The notes beneath the pieces were generated by a model, which saw only the letters and a program-made list of their open reading frames with translations, did no database searches and had not been told where the DNA came from. The translations under genes and the position numbers were made by a program. From Calycina herbarum (Eukaryota; Ascomycota; Leotiomycetes; Helotiales; Pezizellaceae): a stretch of DNA of 33,427 nucleotides. Positions 1 to 12,418 of the stretch are shown piece after piece (the stretch's first letter is position 1; every line of letters begins with the position of its first letter). The stretch is taken from positions 1 through 33,427 of the forward strand of contig LLEY01000317.1 of the NCBI GenBank assembly GCA_001414485.1, written 5' to 3'.

Positions 1-559
1 TATATAGTAATGAAATCAAAGTTTTAATTTTGAAATTTTTAATCAACAATTCGTAAAGATATTAAAATGTCAAAATCGCGATTTTAGGTGTGTTTTCAGT
101 TGGCCGGTTCGCTTGTTTGGCCGGTTCGCTATACATGCACGTTAGCTGATTATCCATATTCGCAACTCGTACTTCTCGTTGTTGTTGTGTTATTCAAAAT
201 CAGAGTTGGGGTTATGTCGCTGATTGAACATGATGTTGGGTCCAATGAGAATTTTTGTTGACTCGAGCTAGTTTGACGCCAGGTCAGTTTTGCGATGTGC
301 AACAAAACTGAGAAAGAGCCCGAAAGGGATTTAGCGTGAAGGCTAGTGGCGGAGTTTTATGGTCGATCTTCACCTTTGAACGGTACCCTTGGCTCAGCGG
401 CAAAGCCTTGCCAGGATCAATGCATATTCAAGAGTACCAAATTAAACTTCCCTTATAATCCCATCCGTCTAAACCCAATAAACAAATCCATCCCGTCCTA
501 TTACAACCCAACAAACTCCCGCTTCAAATCCAAAATTCCCAAAAAGGATAATCAAACAC
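1..559. other. 3' flank of the ABC transporter gene
   Basis: No gene is supported here. Two small structures are visible: a perfect 14-bp palindrome of the AAAATCG/CGATTTT type at 72-85, and a 14-bp direct repeat (TTGGCCGGTTCGCT) at 100-113 and 117-130. Reading frames that run into 346-705 are low-complexity Pro/Ser translations antisense to the transporter's C-terminus. Confidence 0.6.
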
Positions 560-3500
560 TCAAGACCCAACACTCCCCCCACTCTCACCCTTTTCCCTCT
601 CCTCATTCACCACCTCCCCCTCAGCCTTCTCCTTCCCCCCAAGTCCAAACCTCTTCCTCACCTCCGCGAATCTTTCTCCCATACTCTTCCCACTCCCCTT
701 CCTAACCCTCAGCGCATAATAAAGAACAACAGTCATAAAAATATTAAACAAAATAAACGCAAACACAATCCCGTAATCCCTCCATCTAGTCGAGTATTTA
801 ATAGCCACTTGCCCCAAGAACTGATCCGTATCCCTCAGAGAACAGTACTGGCAATCGGAGAAAGAATCAGAGTTATAGATTGCGCCTGGGGCGAGGGGGT
901 TACTGGCGTAGTCTCGGAGGTAATCTCCACAAGAAGTATTAGGTGGAGGTTGCATAACCGCTAACTCCACACTCGAACAACGGATTGGTTTTCCCGCCAG
1001 ACCGGTGGAGGCGATCGCAGAGACGAGGTAGGTGAGGGGTGAGACGCGGTACATAAAGATCCAGAATCCGGGGAGGGCGGCGGGGGGTTGGAAGACACCG
1101 TTGAAAATGAGGGTCATGGAGAATAACAACGTTGCGATGTTTCCTGCTGTTTCTGCGTCGGGTAGGGCAGCAATAATCATCTGCGCAAAAGTACTAGCAA
1201 AGATGAAAAACTGAATAATAAGCAACAAAATAAGGCCCTGGCGTTCAGAAGAGGGGATGCCATCGTGGGTGTAGATGGGGTAGAAATAAGCTCCATATAC
1301 CAAAACTCCTACGAGGATTTGGTAGGGGATTTCGACAAGGATGTTGGCGAGGAGGAAGGCGGGCCAAGAATAGGCTTTTGATGGTCGTTCGCGCACTTCG
1401 TAGAGATCTCTTTGCAGCACGAAGCGGGGCATGATTTGTTGGAGCATGGGATTAACCATTGTAGCGATCATGAAGATGGAGAAGATGACATTTTGCGTTC
1501 CTTGACGTGTAGAATCCGCGTGGAAGAAGGTAAACCCGATGAATAGCGCAGAGAGGATTCCTAAAACCAGTTTCCCCATCACATAATCCGGTGTACGCCA
1601 ATATTGCTGGAATACACGTATAGTAACAGCAATAAACTGCGAATAGAAAGGCATGGCATATTCAGAATGCGAACCAGGCTCGCTTTCCGTTATTTCCCCT
1701 CCCATTTCATCATTGATCCTTTGGAGTTCTTCTTGCACGGCCACGGCTTCGTGGCTCTTCTTCCATACCTCGTGCCAGTCTTGTTTTGATTTTCCGGTTG
1801 GCCCTGCGCCGACGATGTTTAGCATCCATTCTGCGGGGTTCTCGTCGTCGGCACATTTGTCGGCGCCGTGGGATTCGAAGTATGAGATTAGTTGTTGGGA
1901 ATTCTTTCCGATGTCTCCGAAGTATACTGTTCGGCCGCCTTTGGCGAGGAAGAGGAGTCGATCGAATTCTTGGAATAGGATTGCGCTGGGTTGATGGATT
2001 GTTGCGAGGACGGCTTGGCCGTTGTCTGCTAGCTTTCGGAGGAATGCTACGATGGCCCATGAGGATTGGGAATCACTGTAAAGGATTAGCATATGTTGTT
2101 CTCACTAAACCAAAAACTGAGTGGAGTGAGCCAGAACAAGAGATAATCTTGCCGCCCACGAAGACCGAGGTGTATGGAGAGGGTGGAGGGGGCGCTGCTT
2201 ACAGTCCAGAAGTAGGTTCATCCAAAAACAGAAGAAGAGCCGGCTTAGCAGCCAATTCGACACCAATAGTAAGAAGTTTCCTCTGCTCAACATTCAACCC
2301 CTCGCCCGGAATACCAACAACAGCTTCCGCAAAATCCTGCATCGCCAACATCTTAATAACATCCTCAACATACTCATACTTTTCTTTCTGCGAAACAGTC
2401 TTTGGTTGTCTAAGTTGAGCCGAAAACCGAAGCGCCTCTCGGACAGTGGTAGTTTCCAAATGGAGATCTTGTTGCTGAACGTAACCAGTTTTCCGCTGGA
2501 AAGATTCATCAAGTGGTTTCCCGGAGACGAACATATCACCAGTGACAACGCCCATGGAAACTCGTTGGGCAAGAACATCGAGAAGAGTCGTTTTTCCTGC
2601 TCCGGAAACGCCCATCAGAGCCGTAAGTGTACCGGGTTTTACCCAGCCAGACACATTGTCCAGAAGCTTTCTTGGGGTTCCCTTGATTTTGATATCGTAA
2701 TTTACATCTTTCCAAGAGAAGACCTCTGTTTGCGGGGCCAAAGTTCGAATTCGTTGAGCTTCATTTTGTTCTGCCTCATCCTTCGTAACACTTTGGATGA
2801 TGGAATTTACATTCGACTCCTCGTCCTTCAAAGCCTTCTGTAGATATTTTGGAACATGTCCACGTCTGAAAAGGAGGACCTCGGCTGAGCTTCCCGATTC
2901 GGAGACGAATTCTGTGGCAGCGAGGTAAATGAAGTGGAAGAAAATCATGAAGGCAAACATGAATCCGAGATTTCGCCATATGTGGGTGTATGAGTATTGG
3001 TATGCTGCCATGAGGTAATCATCGCCTGAGACGGTGGTTTGTCCGGCAACTGCACCGGGGACACTGCAGATGAAAGTGTTGCCTTGAATGACATATTGAC
3101 CACCTACTGAGATTAGTATATTTCTATTGCTCGAATAATGAATTTGTCATACCTGATGGAACTAATTGCGAGCAGTCAAACCGTTGTCCATGAAGTTCGT
3201 TTACAAATAAGCCCTCGAATGCGTAAGCGACAGGATTGATCCAACTAATCCATTTAAACCACTAACCACCAGTTAGCTCGTTTATTTCCCATACACTTCC
3301 GATAAAAACTCACAGGCTTCATAAGTGGTCGTGGCACAACATAACCGGTGTAAATTACAATCGCTAGAGTTGCAAAACCCGCAAGCGCAAGAGCCTGTGT
3401 TACCGCCCTCGTACTCGCTGCAATACTTCGATATATCTGACTCATCGTAAGACTGGCCATAAAATTGAACAAGAAGAAGATAAAGAACTGAGAAGGTTCT

Positions 3501-5601
3501 CGTCTAAGTCCAGCAAGAAAGTAAAGAATGACGTTGAAACCAGTAGCGATGAGGAGTTTGATGGGAATATCTGCGACGACACCTGCTAAGGCTTCGGCGA
3601 AAGGATGATAGAATGCGTAGGAAGCTTGTTTTTCCACAATCGGTCTTTGAGAATAGAGAGTGTTTACTTCCGAGAGGGCGATGAGAGCGTTTAGGAGGAC
3701 GGCGAAGAATATCACACCTCCCTTCTGGAAGAATGCGCTGGTGTTGTTGGGAGTGCCGTAGAAAATGGAGCCAATGACCAATGCCAATACCATTTGACTG
3801 AAAAGGGTTGTGACGGTTGATGTTCGATCATTCCTATTTCAAAGTAAGTAATTTGCATGGAAAGATGGCTATGAATGTCTTACCAAAGACGTTGATATGC
3901 TCGTCTTGTACAATACCTTACCTGCATCGGTATGCTGATGGTATATGGTGACTCGGCTCGCACATGGTTGGCTTGCATTCCTTTTCTCGATTCTTGAAAT
4001 TGCTCGAGAGTACTGCCACCTCCTAGGGGGAATTCGGCTTCGTGCTCTGTGATTTCTTGCTGCAATAATTTGTAATGCAACGATTCCTTCCAGTATCTTT
4101 CAAAATCCTCTGCCGTACGTGGGAGTTTCCCGTCAAATCCAGGTCTTGCTGTGCGTTCCGCCGGGTTCGTCACAGAAGTCAAAAAATCGCCAGTCGTCTG
4201 TCGAGGAGGGCACTCCCAACCCATATCCACAAAGTATTGTTTAGCTTCGTTAGCTGGGCCAAAGTAGATTTGTCTTCCTTCATAAAGAATAACTGCCTTA
4301 TCGAATAGGTCGTAAATAGCTTGCGATGCCTGATAAATAGCGACAAGTTGAACTGTTCCACCGACATTGGCAGTCATCCTAAGTGATTTGGTAAATTCCA
4401 ACGCAGTCGCAGAATCCAGACCTCTGGTAGAATTATCCCAAGAAGCGATTGGTGATCCTGCGAGGGCCATCTCCGCGATACTGACACGCTTTCTCTCACC
4501 ACCAGAAACACCTCGGATGAAGTCGTTGCCGACTTTAGTATTGTAAGTATGCGAGAGACCAAAAGTTGCCATAACAACCTGTGCCATATGCTTCGCCCAA
4601 CTCTCCCGGTCGTAGCCATCGATAACTCGTTGCTGTGGTGTGCGGACACGGGCTGCAAATTCGAGGGTCTCTCCTACAGTCAAATGGGGAAAATGCTTAT
4701 CAACTTCCTGGTTGTAAACAATCTCTCCTCTGAACTGTTTGAGCATTTGCTTTTGCGTGATACCTATTGCACGTATTAGTGACGAAATTAACATCTGTAA
4801 ACACATGACTTACCGTTATAATGAATTGTAGATTGATCTTTGATTTCGAGACCGTTCAGTTCGCCCGACAATGACTTGAGGAGGGTGGAACAACCGCTTC
4901 CGGGTCGACCTAGTACCACCAACATCTCACCACTCTTGAGAACACCATCGAAAGAATTTAAGATCGTCTTTTCTGGACTTTTTCCAAAAGCATCGCCAAT
5001 CCTGAACGGGGCAAGGAATATATCGCCCATAGTCTTTTGGAGGTTGATCGCCGAGCCGGATCCACATACTTTCATGTTTTTCCAAATAATGCCAGCACGT
5101 CTTTGGACGACATTTTTTTCGTCCGTAAGTTTCATTAACCTAGGAGACAATCAGCTACTGCCCAACAAAATTCTTCCCGGTCATAACTTACATTCGAACC
5201 CATTTATAAACATCAAATTCCGGCGACGATGGGTCCAAAGCCGGATGACCAATTTCTATTCCCGCGAGTGTATCCGTTCGCTCCAGAGATTGCGATGCAT
5301 TCGTTCGCGTCCTTGCCAATGCAACTGATCCTCCAAATTCCGAAGCAATTCTCTGTAATTCTGCCCGGTCGCCATTTGCAATGGGCTCGAAATGTGGCTC
5401 TCGTTGGGATCGTTGCGAGGAATTGGTTTCTGTCCGTTCTAAGTGCTCCTTTTTTTCTGACCCGGACACCGAGGACTCGGAAGGTGGCGGTCTTTGCTCG
5501 ATTTCTCCTTGTGAATATCCAGGATGAGAATCGCCGGTCAGAATATTTTCAGTTCTTTCCGGTTGAAATCCCATCTTTTCGTTTGGCTCGTGGGACGCCA
5601 T
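560..5601 (-). CDS. Full-size PDR/ABCG-type ABC multidrug transporter
   Basis: This is a plasma-membrane drug/xenobiotic efflux pump of the fungal PDR (ABCG) group, with (NBD-TMD)x2 order. Seven exons join in frame to 1554 residues: 5601-5192, 5139-4814, 4763-3884, 3833-3314, 3261-3153, 3106-2203 and 2075-560. NBD1 has the fungal-type Walker [10 protein letters not shown] (about residues 214-222, Cys replacing Lys), the signature VSGGERKR (about 331) and the Walker B region [13 protein letters not shown]2 has a canonical Walker [10 protein letters not shown] (about 914-922), a degenerate signature LNVEQRK (about 1019) and [11 protein letters not shown]. This asymmetry is normal for PDR pumps: one hydrolysis site is canonical and one is degenerate. 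The N-terminal 130 residues are polar and Ser/Thr/Glu-rich. Five introns are 46-52 nt and one is 127 nt. All motifs are intact. The substrate cannot be told from sequence. Confidence 0.95.
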
Positions 5602-6819
5602 GTTTGTTGGTGTGGTCGTTGCAAACGACTAGCTTGGGCTTTAGCAATCACACGCGTAGAATTGGGTGTAGGAACAGTCGTTGTATTCAGTTTTTAGCAT
5701 GCATCGGGAATTAGTAAAGTTGTACGAAGGTCGGGAAAACGAGAGAAATGAGGGGAAGCTGGTTGTTTTAAGGAAATGCAGAAAATGAAGTGTGCTTGCT
5801 TTTGCCCAGGAACGACAGCGTTGATAGCTGTTGTGTAACTACGAGCTGGTGGACGAAAGTCCCCGTCAGAGGCATCAAGGAGGCGGAGAATATGAATATG
5901 CCGAACTGGCCTAAAGCCGACTGGGGGAGTGAGTGGCCGGTGGGATACGGAGGGACGAATAAGCATCAATAGAGGCTGAAAGCTGTTGATTCATATGGCT
6001 GCAGTGAAGAGTCCTGGTGATGTAGTAATCATGACTGCAGAGCCGAGTCTGGCATCCTTGTTAGAGTACTCGCTTGGCTCTTGATAAAGAAAGCGAGAGC
6101 GAGATAGCTGCATGTGCGGAAGTAAGAGCGGAGGATCGGGTTCTCGGTGCATCTTTGAGTTGCGAGGTACTTTGAAGTAGTACGTACAGCACGACAACTC
6201 CCCTCTACCACCTCGATACATTGGCTGGATAGCTAAAGAAGGTATTCGGCTCTTGGTATTCAAACTCGTTTGATATCACGTGCGACACAGTTGCACTTGC
6301 ACCCTGGCCGTATACGTGAACGAGATAGCAGAGGTTCTGATATTCCTTATTTGTCGCGTTGAGGGAAGGAATTTCGGGTTGTGTTGTGTCGTTGCGAAAC
6401 GAAGAGATGATCTACGTAGGGTGTGAAAAAAAGGGTCTCGGTCCCACTGGGCCCGGTCATACCGACCTGCAGATACCGAGCCGATTGAGTGCCGGCCCCT
6501 CGCCGAGATACTAAATCTCACCAGACCTCACGTTTTTCGTCATCATGATGGCATTTTTGCTCAAACTCGACAAGATTAGGTTCCAGCCGAAGATTCCGTT
6601 TTCACCCACCAGCATATTTCTGACTCCTTCTGCTTACCTACAGAGTGTGGATATAATTCAGTGAATCAGCCTCACCAGAATACGAAACTCCGCCGTGAAC
6701 GGAATCATCCTCACCACCTCGGACTTCCGGCTCAAATTTCAGTTGATTTCAGTACAAGACTCGGATGAAAACCCCCTTCCGTGATGCCGATGTTTGTCTC
6801 ATTTACCTTTTTACGAAGC
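5602..6819. other. Intergenic, ABC transporter promoter side
   Basis: No convincing gene is seen on either strand. The stretch nearest 5601 should hold the 5' leader and promoter of the transporter. A CACGTG E-box lies at 6277-6282. I did not find a clear PDRE-like TCCGCGGA site by eye. Confidence 0.5.
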
Positions 6820-7669
6820 TTAAGGAGACGTCTTTGAAATAGCATTTGTCACTGCCCCGTATCCGACGGTGAGATTTAATTCTCGGAAAAATCTAATGAG
6901 CGTGCTCTCATCCTTCTTCCCAAAGCCTCTCACCAACTCAAAACCCCCAAGATCTACATCCTTCATCCCAGGAAGTATCTTCTTCGCCCATTCTGTTTCA
7001 TGGGCGCTTTTCAACTCTTCCCAAGGAATCTCACTCTCAAAATTATATACCACCAAACACCTCAGCGCAGGAGGAAACGAGCGCTCAAAAGCCGAAAGCA
7101 TTGACCTCGTAGCCAACGCGTACCGAGTGGTACGTCTCATCCACCACATTTCGCTCTCCTCTCAACATGTTCTTCCCTATCCCATTTCTCAAACTCCCTC
7201 CTTGAAGTATGTTCAAAAGCCATAAAAACAAGAAATTGCCTCGGTCCTATTTATACCATCAGTCTCACATCCTATCACATTCCCGCATCCCCAAAAATCG
7301 ATTTAACTTACCTCCATCCCCATCCCCATCCCCATCCCCATTAACATCCACCAATCCATAACTCCTAGTATCAAACTCCGCCTTCTCAAAGATCCTCCCC
7401 CTACTCGGTCCTGGACTCTGGCCCTCTACACTCTTAAACTCTGCACTCTCCATAAACCCGATATCTTGCATTCCATATATCGTCAAAAAATTTAGTTTAC
7501 GAGATGGAGAAGAGGGGAGTGTGCGGTAACGGTAGGCGTGGGAGATTCCGGATTTGGAGACTACATCTGGGATGTGTTCGTTGCAATACCAGGTGTCGAA
7601 ATCGGGTTTGGAGAGGAGGGGGTTAATGGTGTCGGAGTTTACGGAGAGGATTCCTGGGGTTGGTGTCAT
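6820..7669 (-). pseudogene. Tandem EthD-type (dimeric alpha/beta barrel) protein, frameshifted
   Basis: Exon 1 is 7669-7312 and opens MTPTPGILSVNS. It carries a first EthD-like half (FDTWYCNEHIPD ... AYRYRTL) and ends in a Gly-Asp repeat. A 65-nt intron (7311-7247) joins in phase to exon 2. Exon 2 begins with PRQFLVFMAFEHTS and a second half (EFEKWDREEHVERRAKCGG). That frame then hits TGA. The homologous continuation MRRTTRYALATRSM is found one frame over, starting at 7140, and stays open to 6820. The spacing from the conserved His to the RxTRY motif matches the family exactly if one base is missing near 7140-7141. So either the gene is broken or the assembly has an indel. The family is small cytosolic barrel proteins. 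EthD is named for ethyl tert-butyl ether degradation loci, but most fungal members have no known reaction. Confidence 0.65.
7316..7339 (+). repeat. (ATCCCC)4 microsatellite inside a coding exon
   Basis: Four perfect 6-bp units read as GGGGAT on the coding strand, so they encode alternating Gly-Asp just before the EthD-gene donor site. Unit changes would alter length without changing frame. Confidence 0.9.
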
Positions 7670-8348
7670 TTTTGGTAGTGGGTAAAAGTATGTGTGTTAG
7701 TGTTGTTGATGTTTTTTCCTATTTAACTGTATGTATTCATTTAAACCTCGGGTTTGTACGGGGATGAGAGGTGTTGCGGGTAAATATTTCCGGACGTTTC
7801 TATAACAACGAATTCCTTATTTCTCTTTCTTGGAATTTATTTTTTCTATATATTGAACTTCTATTCGGACTTCTACTCGACAGTTGTATAAAAACTGTTG
7901 GTTGTCCGAGTACTTTTGGGTCTTTATATACTGGCTTGAGGGATACCTAGAGCTGAAGAAAAACTTTCCATCACTTGGGCAAGGTTTCTCAAGGTAAGCA
8001 AAAATCCGCTGATAGATATAATGTATTCTAGAATGTTAATGAAGAGTTGAAACAAGAATGTTTAACGGGGGTATTTCCGTTACCCAGGTGGAGACTCGCC
8101 CCACGATGTACCCTCGTACCTGCTGCCCTGGTTCTTGGCACTGTTGATCTCAATTCTTAAACCCTCAACATCATCGCAACCTCGCGACAACCCAACGCTG
8201 AATCTTTCTCTCCAATTGCTACAATTCCTCGCCTTCGTTTCCTATACCGCAAGTGCCGGAATTCACGATCGCAAGTGCGAGGATGTGAGAACGCGCTCCC
8301 GGGCGAGGTCCATGGTTCGCGTTTTCCAACCCAGACAGAATCGAAAGA
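7670..8348. other. Intergenic, no gene seen
   Basis: This is AT-rich sequence upstream of the EthD-type gene. I see no ORF with recognisable composition or motifs and no RNA gene. Confidence 0.5.
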
Positions 8349-8558
8349 ATGTCTTCTGCGAGAGCCATTTATCATATAGCGCAGGAAATAGGCAGTTTAA
8401 AGCAGATTGCGGAGAAATTGGAGAGTCGGGGAGGAGGGAAGGTGCGGGGTTCCTATGTTGAGGTGGGTTCTCTGCAAATCCCCAATCAGCCAGCAGCCTT
8501 CTGAAATTTTATACACCAGGGACGGAAATACTTGTTGAGACCCCTAAAAAAAATATGA
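8349..8558 (+). CDS. Possible small two-exon gene, about 50 residues, unknown function
   Basis: I do not recognise this gene. The ATG at 8349 opens MSSARAIYHIAQEIGSLKQI and continues through AEKLESRGGGKVRGSYVE. A GTGGGT donor at 8463 and a CACCAG acceptor ending at 8519 define a 57-nt intron with a TTCTGAA branch-like site. The second exon adds a short basic tail (GRKYLLRPLKKI) before TGA at 8556-8558. The N-terminal part looks like an amphipathic helix and is richer in codon-like structure than the surrounding intergenic DNA. Without splicing the frame still ends at 8502-8504 after about 51 residues. It could be a chance ORF; there is no homologue I can name. Confidence 0.25.
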
Positions 8559-9158
8559 AATCTGCAACTGGGACTGGTCTCCAATTTGGCTCGAAACACA
8601 ATATATATTTGAGCTTATTTCATACGTTGGAATGGGGAAGGGAGGTGCGGTTCTGCCGGACTTTTCCTTCGCATATGGTCATATGGATTGGGGGAATCTG
8701 CGAAGAAGGGCTACCTGGACGTTATTCGTTGGTGGAGTGCTCAATAGAACCGAGTCGCAATGAGTTTTGCTGGAATACAACCATATTTTGGCATTTTTAG
8801 CTCCCATAGCATGTCGCATAGCAGGCCATTACTGCAGTCTGTGGTCATTACACCCACGAAAAGAATACCTCCGATTTGACTGCAGCTTGAAACAGCGAAA
8901 CTCGAGAAATCTCTGTATTCGCTCGCGGATTGAAGGAAGACTATCGAGTCTATCGAGTCTGCCTCGATAGAACGCTGAATCAGGCGGCCAATAGGGACTT
9001 TTCTCTGGTGTTTCTCCGTTATGCAGTGCTGATGCATAGCCACCACGAGATGGTGCACCACAAATAAGGCTGGCCGCAACTTCAGGAATGGGCCCCCTCT
9101 TTCCATCTTCCATTAAATCCGCATCTTCATTTTTGCGACCACATCCCTCACTCAAACG
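8559..9158. other. Intergenic, promoter side of the ankyrin gene
   Basis: No supported gene. A long minus-strand frame overlapping 9159 is only the antisense of the ankyrin gene's first exon. Confidence 0.5.
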
Positions 9159-11401
9159 ATGGCCGAAGTGCTCGGTGTTGTAGCGAGCGGCATTGCCGTC
9201 ACCCAGCTGGCGGACCAATTCGTTCGCTCTATGCATAACCTGCATACGTTTTGGCGTGATGTTCAGGATGCCCCCAAGAGCATTGCAAACATTCTCGAGG
9301 AACTGGAAATTCTTGGACTTATATTGCAAAATCATCTTATCCAGGACGGAAATGTCCCAACCCAGGGTGGGACGTCTGCCATCGGTCGGTGCTTAGAATA
9401 TTGCAACAAAACAGCTGAGGATCTCGAGAGTACTGTCGCCAAGCTAAAGCTAAGTCCTGACGCGAATGTAAGACGAAAGCGATGGATCAGTATCAAAGGC
9501 GCCTTCCTGAAGGGAGATATTCAGGTTATTCAAACACGTCTTGATAGGGCCAAAGGAATGCTTAACATGGCAATGAGCGCTTGCTCTCTGTAAGTTATTA
9601 CATTTGCAACTCACAAACCATACTCTTGAGACCGCCTCCGTTTCTCAGCTTCAACTATCCTTCTGCGATGTTCGCTCCATGATCTAGATATATATTTGAC
9701 TTTGCTGACGAAACTTTGAAAAGGTCGATTCAGAAAAGATCAATGGTTTTGCTACAAGTCGATCAAAACCCCCACGAGCAATCAACTTTCTCTAGCGAAA
9801 GTCCCAAAGTTACCCCGGCACTGACCTCGAATGCCATACAACCCGGTCAAAGTCGCCCGCAAAGAGTACGAAAGAATACGTATACATATAAAACCTGGTG
9901 GTCCCCTGGTTATCTTCAACTGGAAACCGTTGTGAACCCTAGGGGATGGCAAGATGGCGACCACGGATCAAACGAAGAGTGCAACACAACAACACAGTGG
10001 AGGCTTGTACCTGCATCCTGGTTACGGCCAAGGCACTTACTTTTCGACTTTGTGGGCAATAGCTGGAAGTATTCGTTCAAACTTGCTCGAACGGTGCCCT
10101 TCGGTAGCGAGATTTTTCACGCATGCTGGGACGGAGATGAAGAGATGATCATGGAGTTGTTCAACTTAGGTTCGGCGACTATAAATGATGTTCTGCCTAA
10201 TGGGGAAAATTTGCTTCATGTGAGATTGTTTCCTCGCTCCATTACAAAATCACCCGCTCCCACTACTTATCATAGATAGCATGCAGCAAAGGCCAAACAC
10301 CCGCACATGTGCAATTGGCTTATCGCGCAAGGTGTTGATTGTACCGCCGTAGATGAAGATCAATTGTAAGGTTTATTTTCTCGTGTTTTCTGAGAGTTCT
10401 AGCTGAAAAAGCACGGCAGTACCCCGCTACATCTTCTGAATAACTACACAAGGGATATCGAAGCTACTCTCGACTGTGCTAGGATCTTAGTTGAGAAGGG
10501 ACAAATAGATCCACTTTCACAAAACAGAACGGGCTGGACATGTTTGGACTGGGGGGATTCGCCTACTACTTTTACCGAATACATTGTTTATTCACAACAG
10601 CACTTTTCTATCGATTATTCTCAGATTTCTGATGCAACCCTTCTTCAGGCTGTGGGGACAGGAGGCAATTCGTATACACCCCTAATAATAAGAAGGTTGA
10701 TTGGGAATCGCAATATAACATTCGATATCGCCACCGAGTTTTGGGATTCCGATGTCTTCGACGGCCCTGCCAGCTTTCTTACTGGTGCCGGTTGGCGTCT
10801 TTCCCGCAATTTCCATAGTAGTGGTATAGTTATTGCAGAACTAGAGTTTATCTCGGAACTCATAAAATCAGGAGCGGATGTGCATTTCCGAACCGCTGGT
10901 GGATTAACGCCTTGGGATCTTCTTAGTTTCTTTTATGATGATGTCGAGGCAAATAAGGAATGTCTCGTACTTTCTTGGTTATCTTGTCTCCACAAAGCCG
11001 ATATCAACCTTGCTGAGTATTTCAGGAAAGAAGAGGAACTCCACGATCATAATAAAATCAGGCCCTTTTTTTATTATCGAAAATCAATCATCCGGATTTT
11101 CACTGTGTATTACGGCCAACGAGACGATGATATCACCGTTCTGGTGGAAGATATGTGGGAGAATGAAGAACTTCCATTATGTCCTGGTGCTTGGGATGAA
11201 GAGTTAGAAGACGCAGAAGCTCGTGGACTTGAGGTTCTCGAAGGGCGAACGCCATCTGCATTTTGGTCTGTCACGACATCTGGATTTCAGGATGGAGATT
11301 ATAGTGCGATCAGAGCTAGTTGTGATCCTGAACTTCCCAAAAGACAACGACAAGAATTCTGGGGAAACTTAAAATTCCCAGATATTGAGCTTCTGTATTG
11401 A
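9159..11401 (+). CDS. Ankyrin-repeat protein with fungal SesA/HeLo-like N-terminal domain
   Basis: Four exons (9159-9589, 9724-10219, 10280-10365, 10420-11401) give 664 residues. The first about 143 residues (MAEVLGVVASGIAVTQLAD...) form an all-helical domain. It resembles the N-termini of fungal STAND/NLR-like and ankyrin proteins, the broad SesA/HeLo-like group. A Ser/Thr/Gln-rich linker follows, then degenerate ankyrin repeats starting near NGENLLHHAAKAKH and FTPLHLLNN, with further repeat-like segments (ELIKSGADVHFRTAGGLTPWDLL). No NTPase domain is present. In the family such N-terminal domains can act in signalling or heterokaryon incompatibility; here the role is inference only. The first intron (9590-9723, 134 nt) is long, and its acceptor was chosen because it is the only one found that keeps frame, so this junction is the least certain. 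Introns 2 and 3 are 60 and 54 nt. Confidence 0.75.
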
Positions 11402-11484
11402 AAGCAAGTTCTATAATCTCGCCTGGAGGATATATATGAATTGGCAGAAGAATGCCGCGGACGTTTTCTTCTCGCTTGACCTGA

Positions 11485-12418
11485 TCATGTTATCTGGAAT
11501 TTCTTTGTCTGGCCACGATCTCTACAGTACCAGTCCTATGTTTTGGGTTAGTTGTTATCAAAGTCTGCCTTGTTCAAAAACTCACCAAAAACGCAGTTGG
11601 AAACAACGGAATCCATTTTGCTCCCCAAGCCAAAGTCCCACGATAAATATTACCTCTTTTCCCAGCCATTACATCACTCACGACCTCACGTCCAAATTGT
11701 TCAGCACTCATCGAATTCGCTGGTAGACCGCCACCACTTGCTGCGGCCCCAATCTGCTTATCCAAACTCCGATAGAGAGAAGTGGAGGGAAGTTCGAATT
11801 CCGGCATATTTGCGTGGAAGTTCGACTTAATGATTCCAGCAACGACAGTGATCACATCCACACCAAGAGGTTGTAACTCATGGCGAAGAGTCTCAGACAT
11901 GATATTTTCTGCTGCTTTGGAGGATGCGTACACTCCTGAATATCATTGTTAGCAAACTTTTCTTCTTCGCGATTCGGATATATCCTACCAGTCCACGGCA
12001 AAGGCAACAACCCAGCACTACTCCCAACATTCACAACCGTCCCCTTGGACTCCACAAGAAACGGCACAAAAGCCTTAGTAACCTCCAACATCGCCCAAAC
12101 ATTAACATCAAACAATTTCTTACTCGCGTCGAGATCACTATCCAATAACGGCATCACCATTCCTACACCCGAATTGTTTACGAGATATTTCAACTTTCCG
12201 CCTTTTTCTTTGACTGATTGGACGGCTGCTGCGATCGAAATGGTGGATGTGACATCGAGGGTGAGTATGATGTTTTCTAGGTTGGAGAGTTGACTGAGTT
12301 TTGAGGGGTTGCGGGCTGTTGCGAAGACGTGGAGGCCACGGTTGTGAAAGGCGAGGGCTATTGCTGAGCCGAGGCCGTGGTCTGAGCAGCCTGTTATTAG
12401 GACTGAGTCCGTTGTCAT
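11485..12418 (-). CDS. Short-chain dehydrogenase/reductase, AYR1-like
   Basis: This is a classical NAD(P)-dependent SDR. Exons 12418-11989, 11935-11586 and 11535-11485 give 276 residues. The cofactor motif is TGCSDHGLG (residues 9-17), NNSG lies at 81-84, the catalytic Ser is in GSSAG near 133, and the catalytic YASSK has Tyr146 and Lys150. The overall pattern matches fungal 1-acyl-dihydroxyacetone-phosphate reductase-like SDRs, which act on lipid intermediates at the ER or lipid droplets; the substrate is inferred. The third exon is easy to miss: reading straight on gives an early stop at 11574. However, a GTGAGT donor, an AACTAAC branch site and a TAG acceptor remove 50 nt and add a family-like tail (DWYCRDRGQTKKF). 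The gene is convergent with the ankyrin gene, with only 83 bp between the stops. Confidence 0.9.

Noticed and set aside
346..705. 119-residue plus-strand ORF rich in Pro, Ser and His
   Set aside because: It is low complexity and antisense to the C-terminal exon of the ABC transporter; no domain.
8829..9335. 168-residue minus-strand ORF
   Set aside because: It overlaps the first exon of the ankyrin gene on the opposite strand and has no recognisable motif.
11574..11935. SDR gene ending at 11574
   Set aside because: A GTGAGT donor, AACTAAC branch site and TAG acceptor extend the gene to 11485 with a family-like C-terminus.
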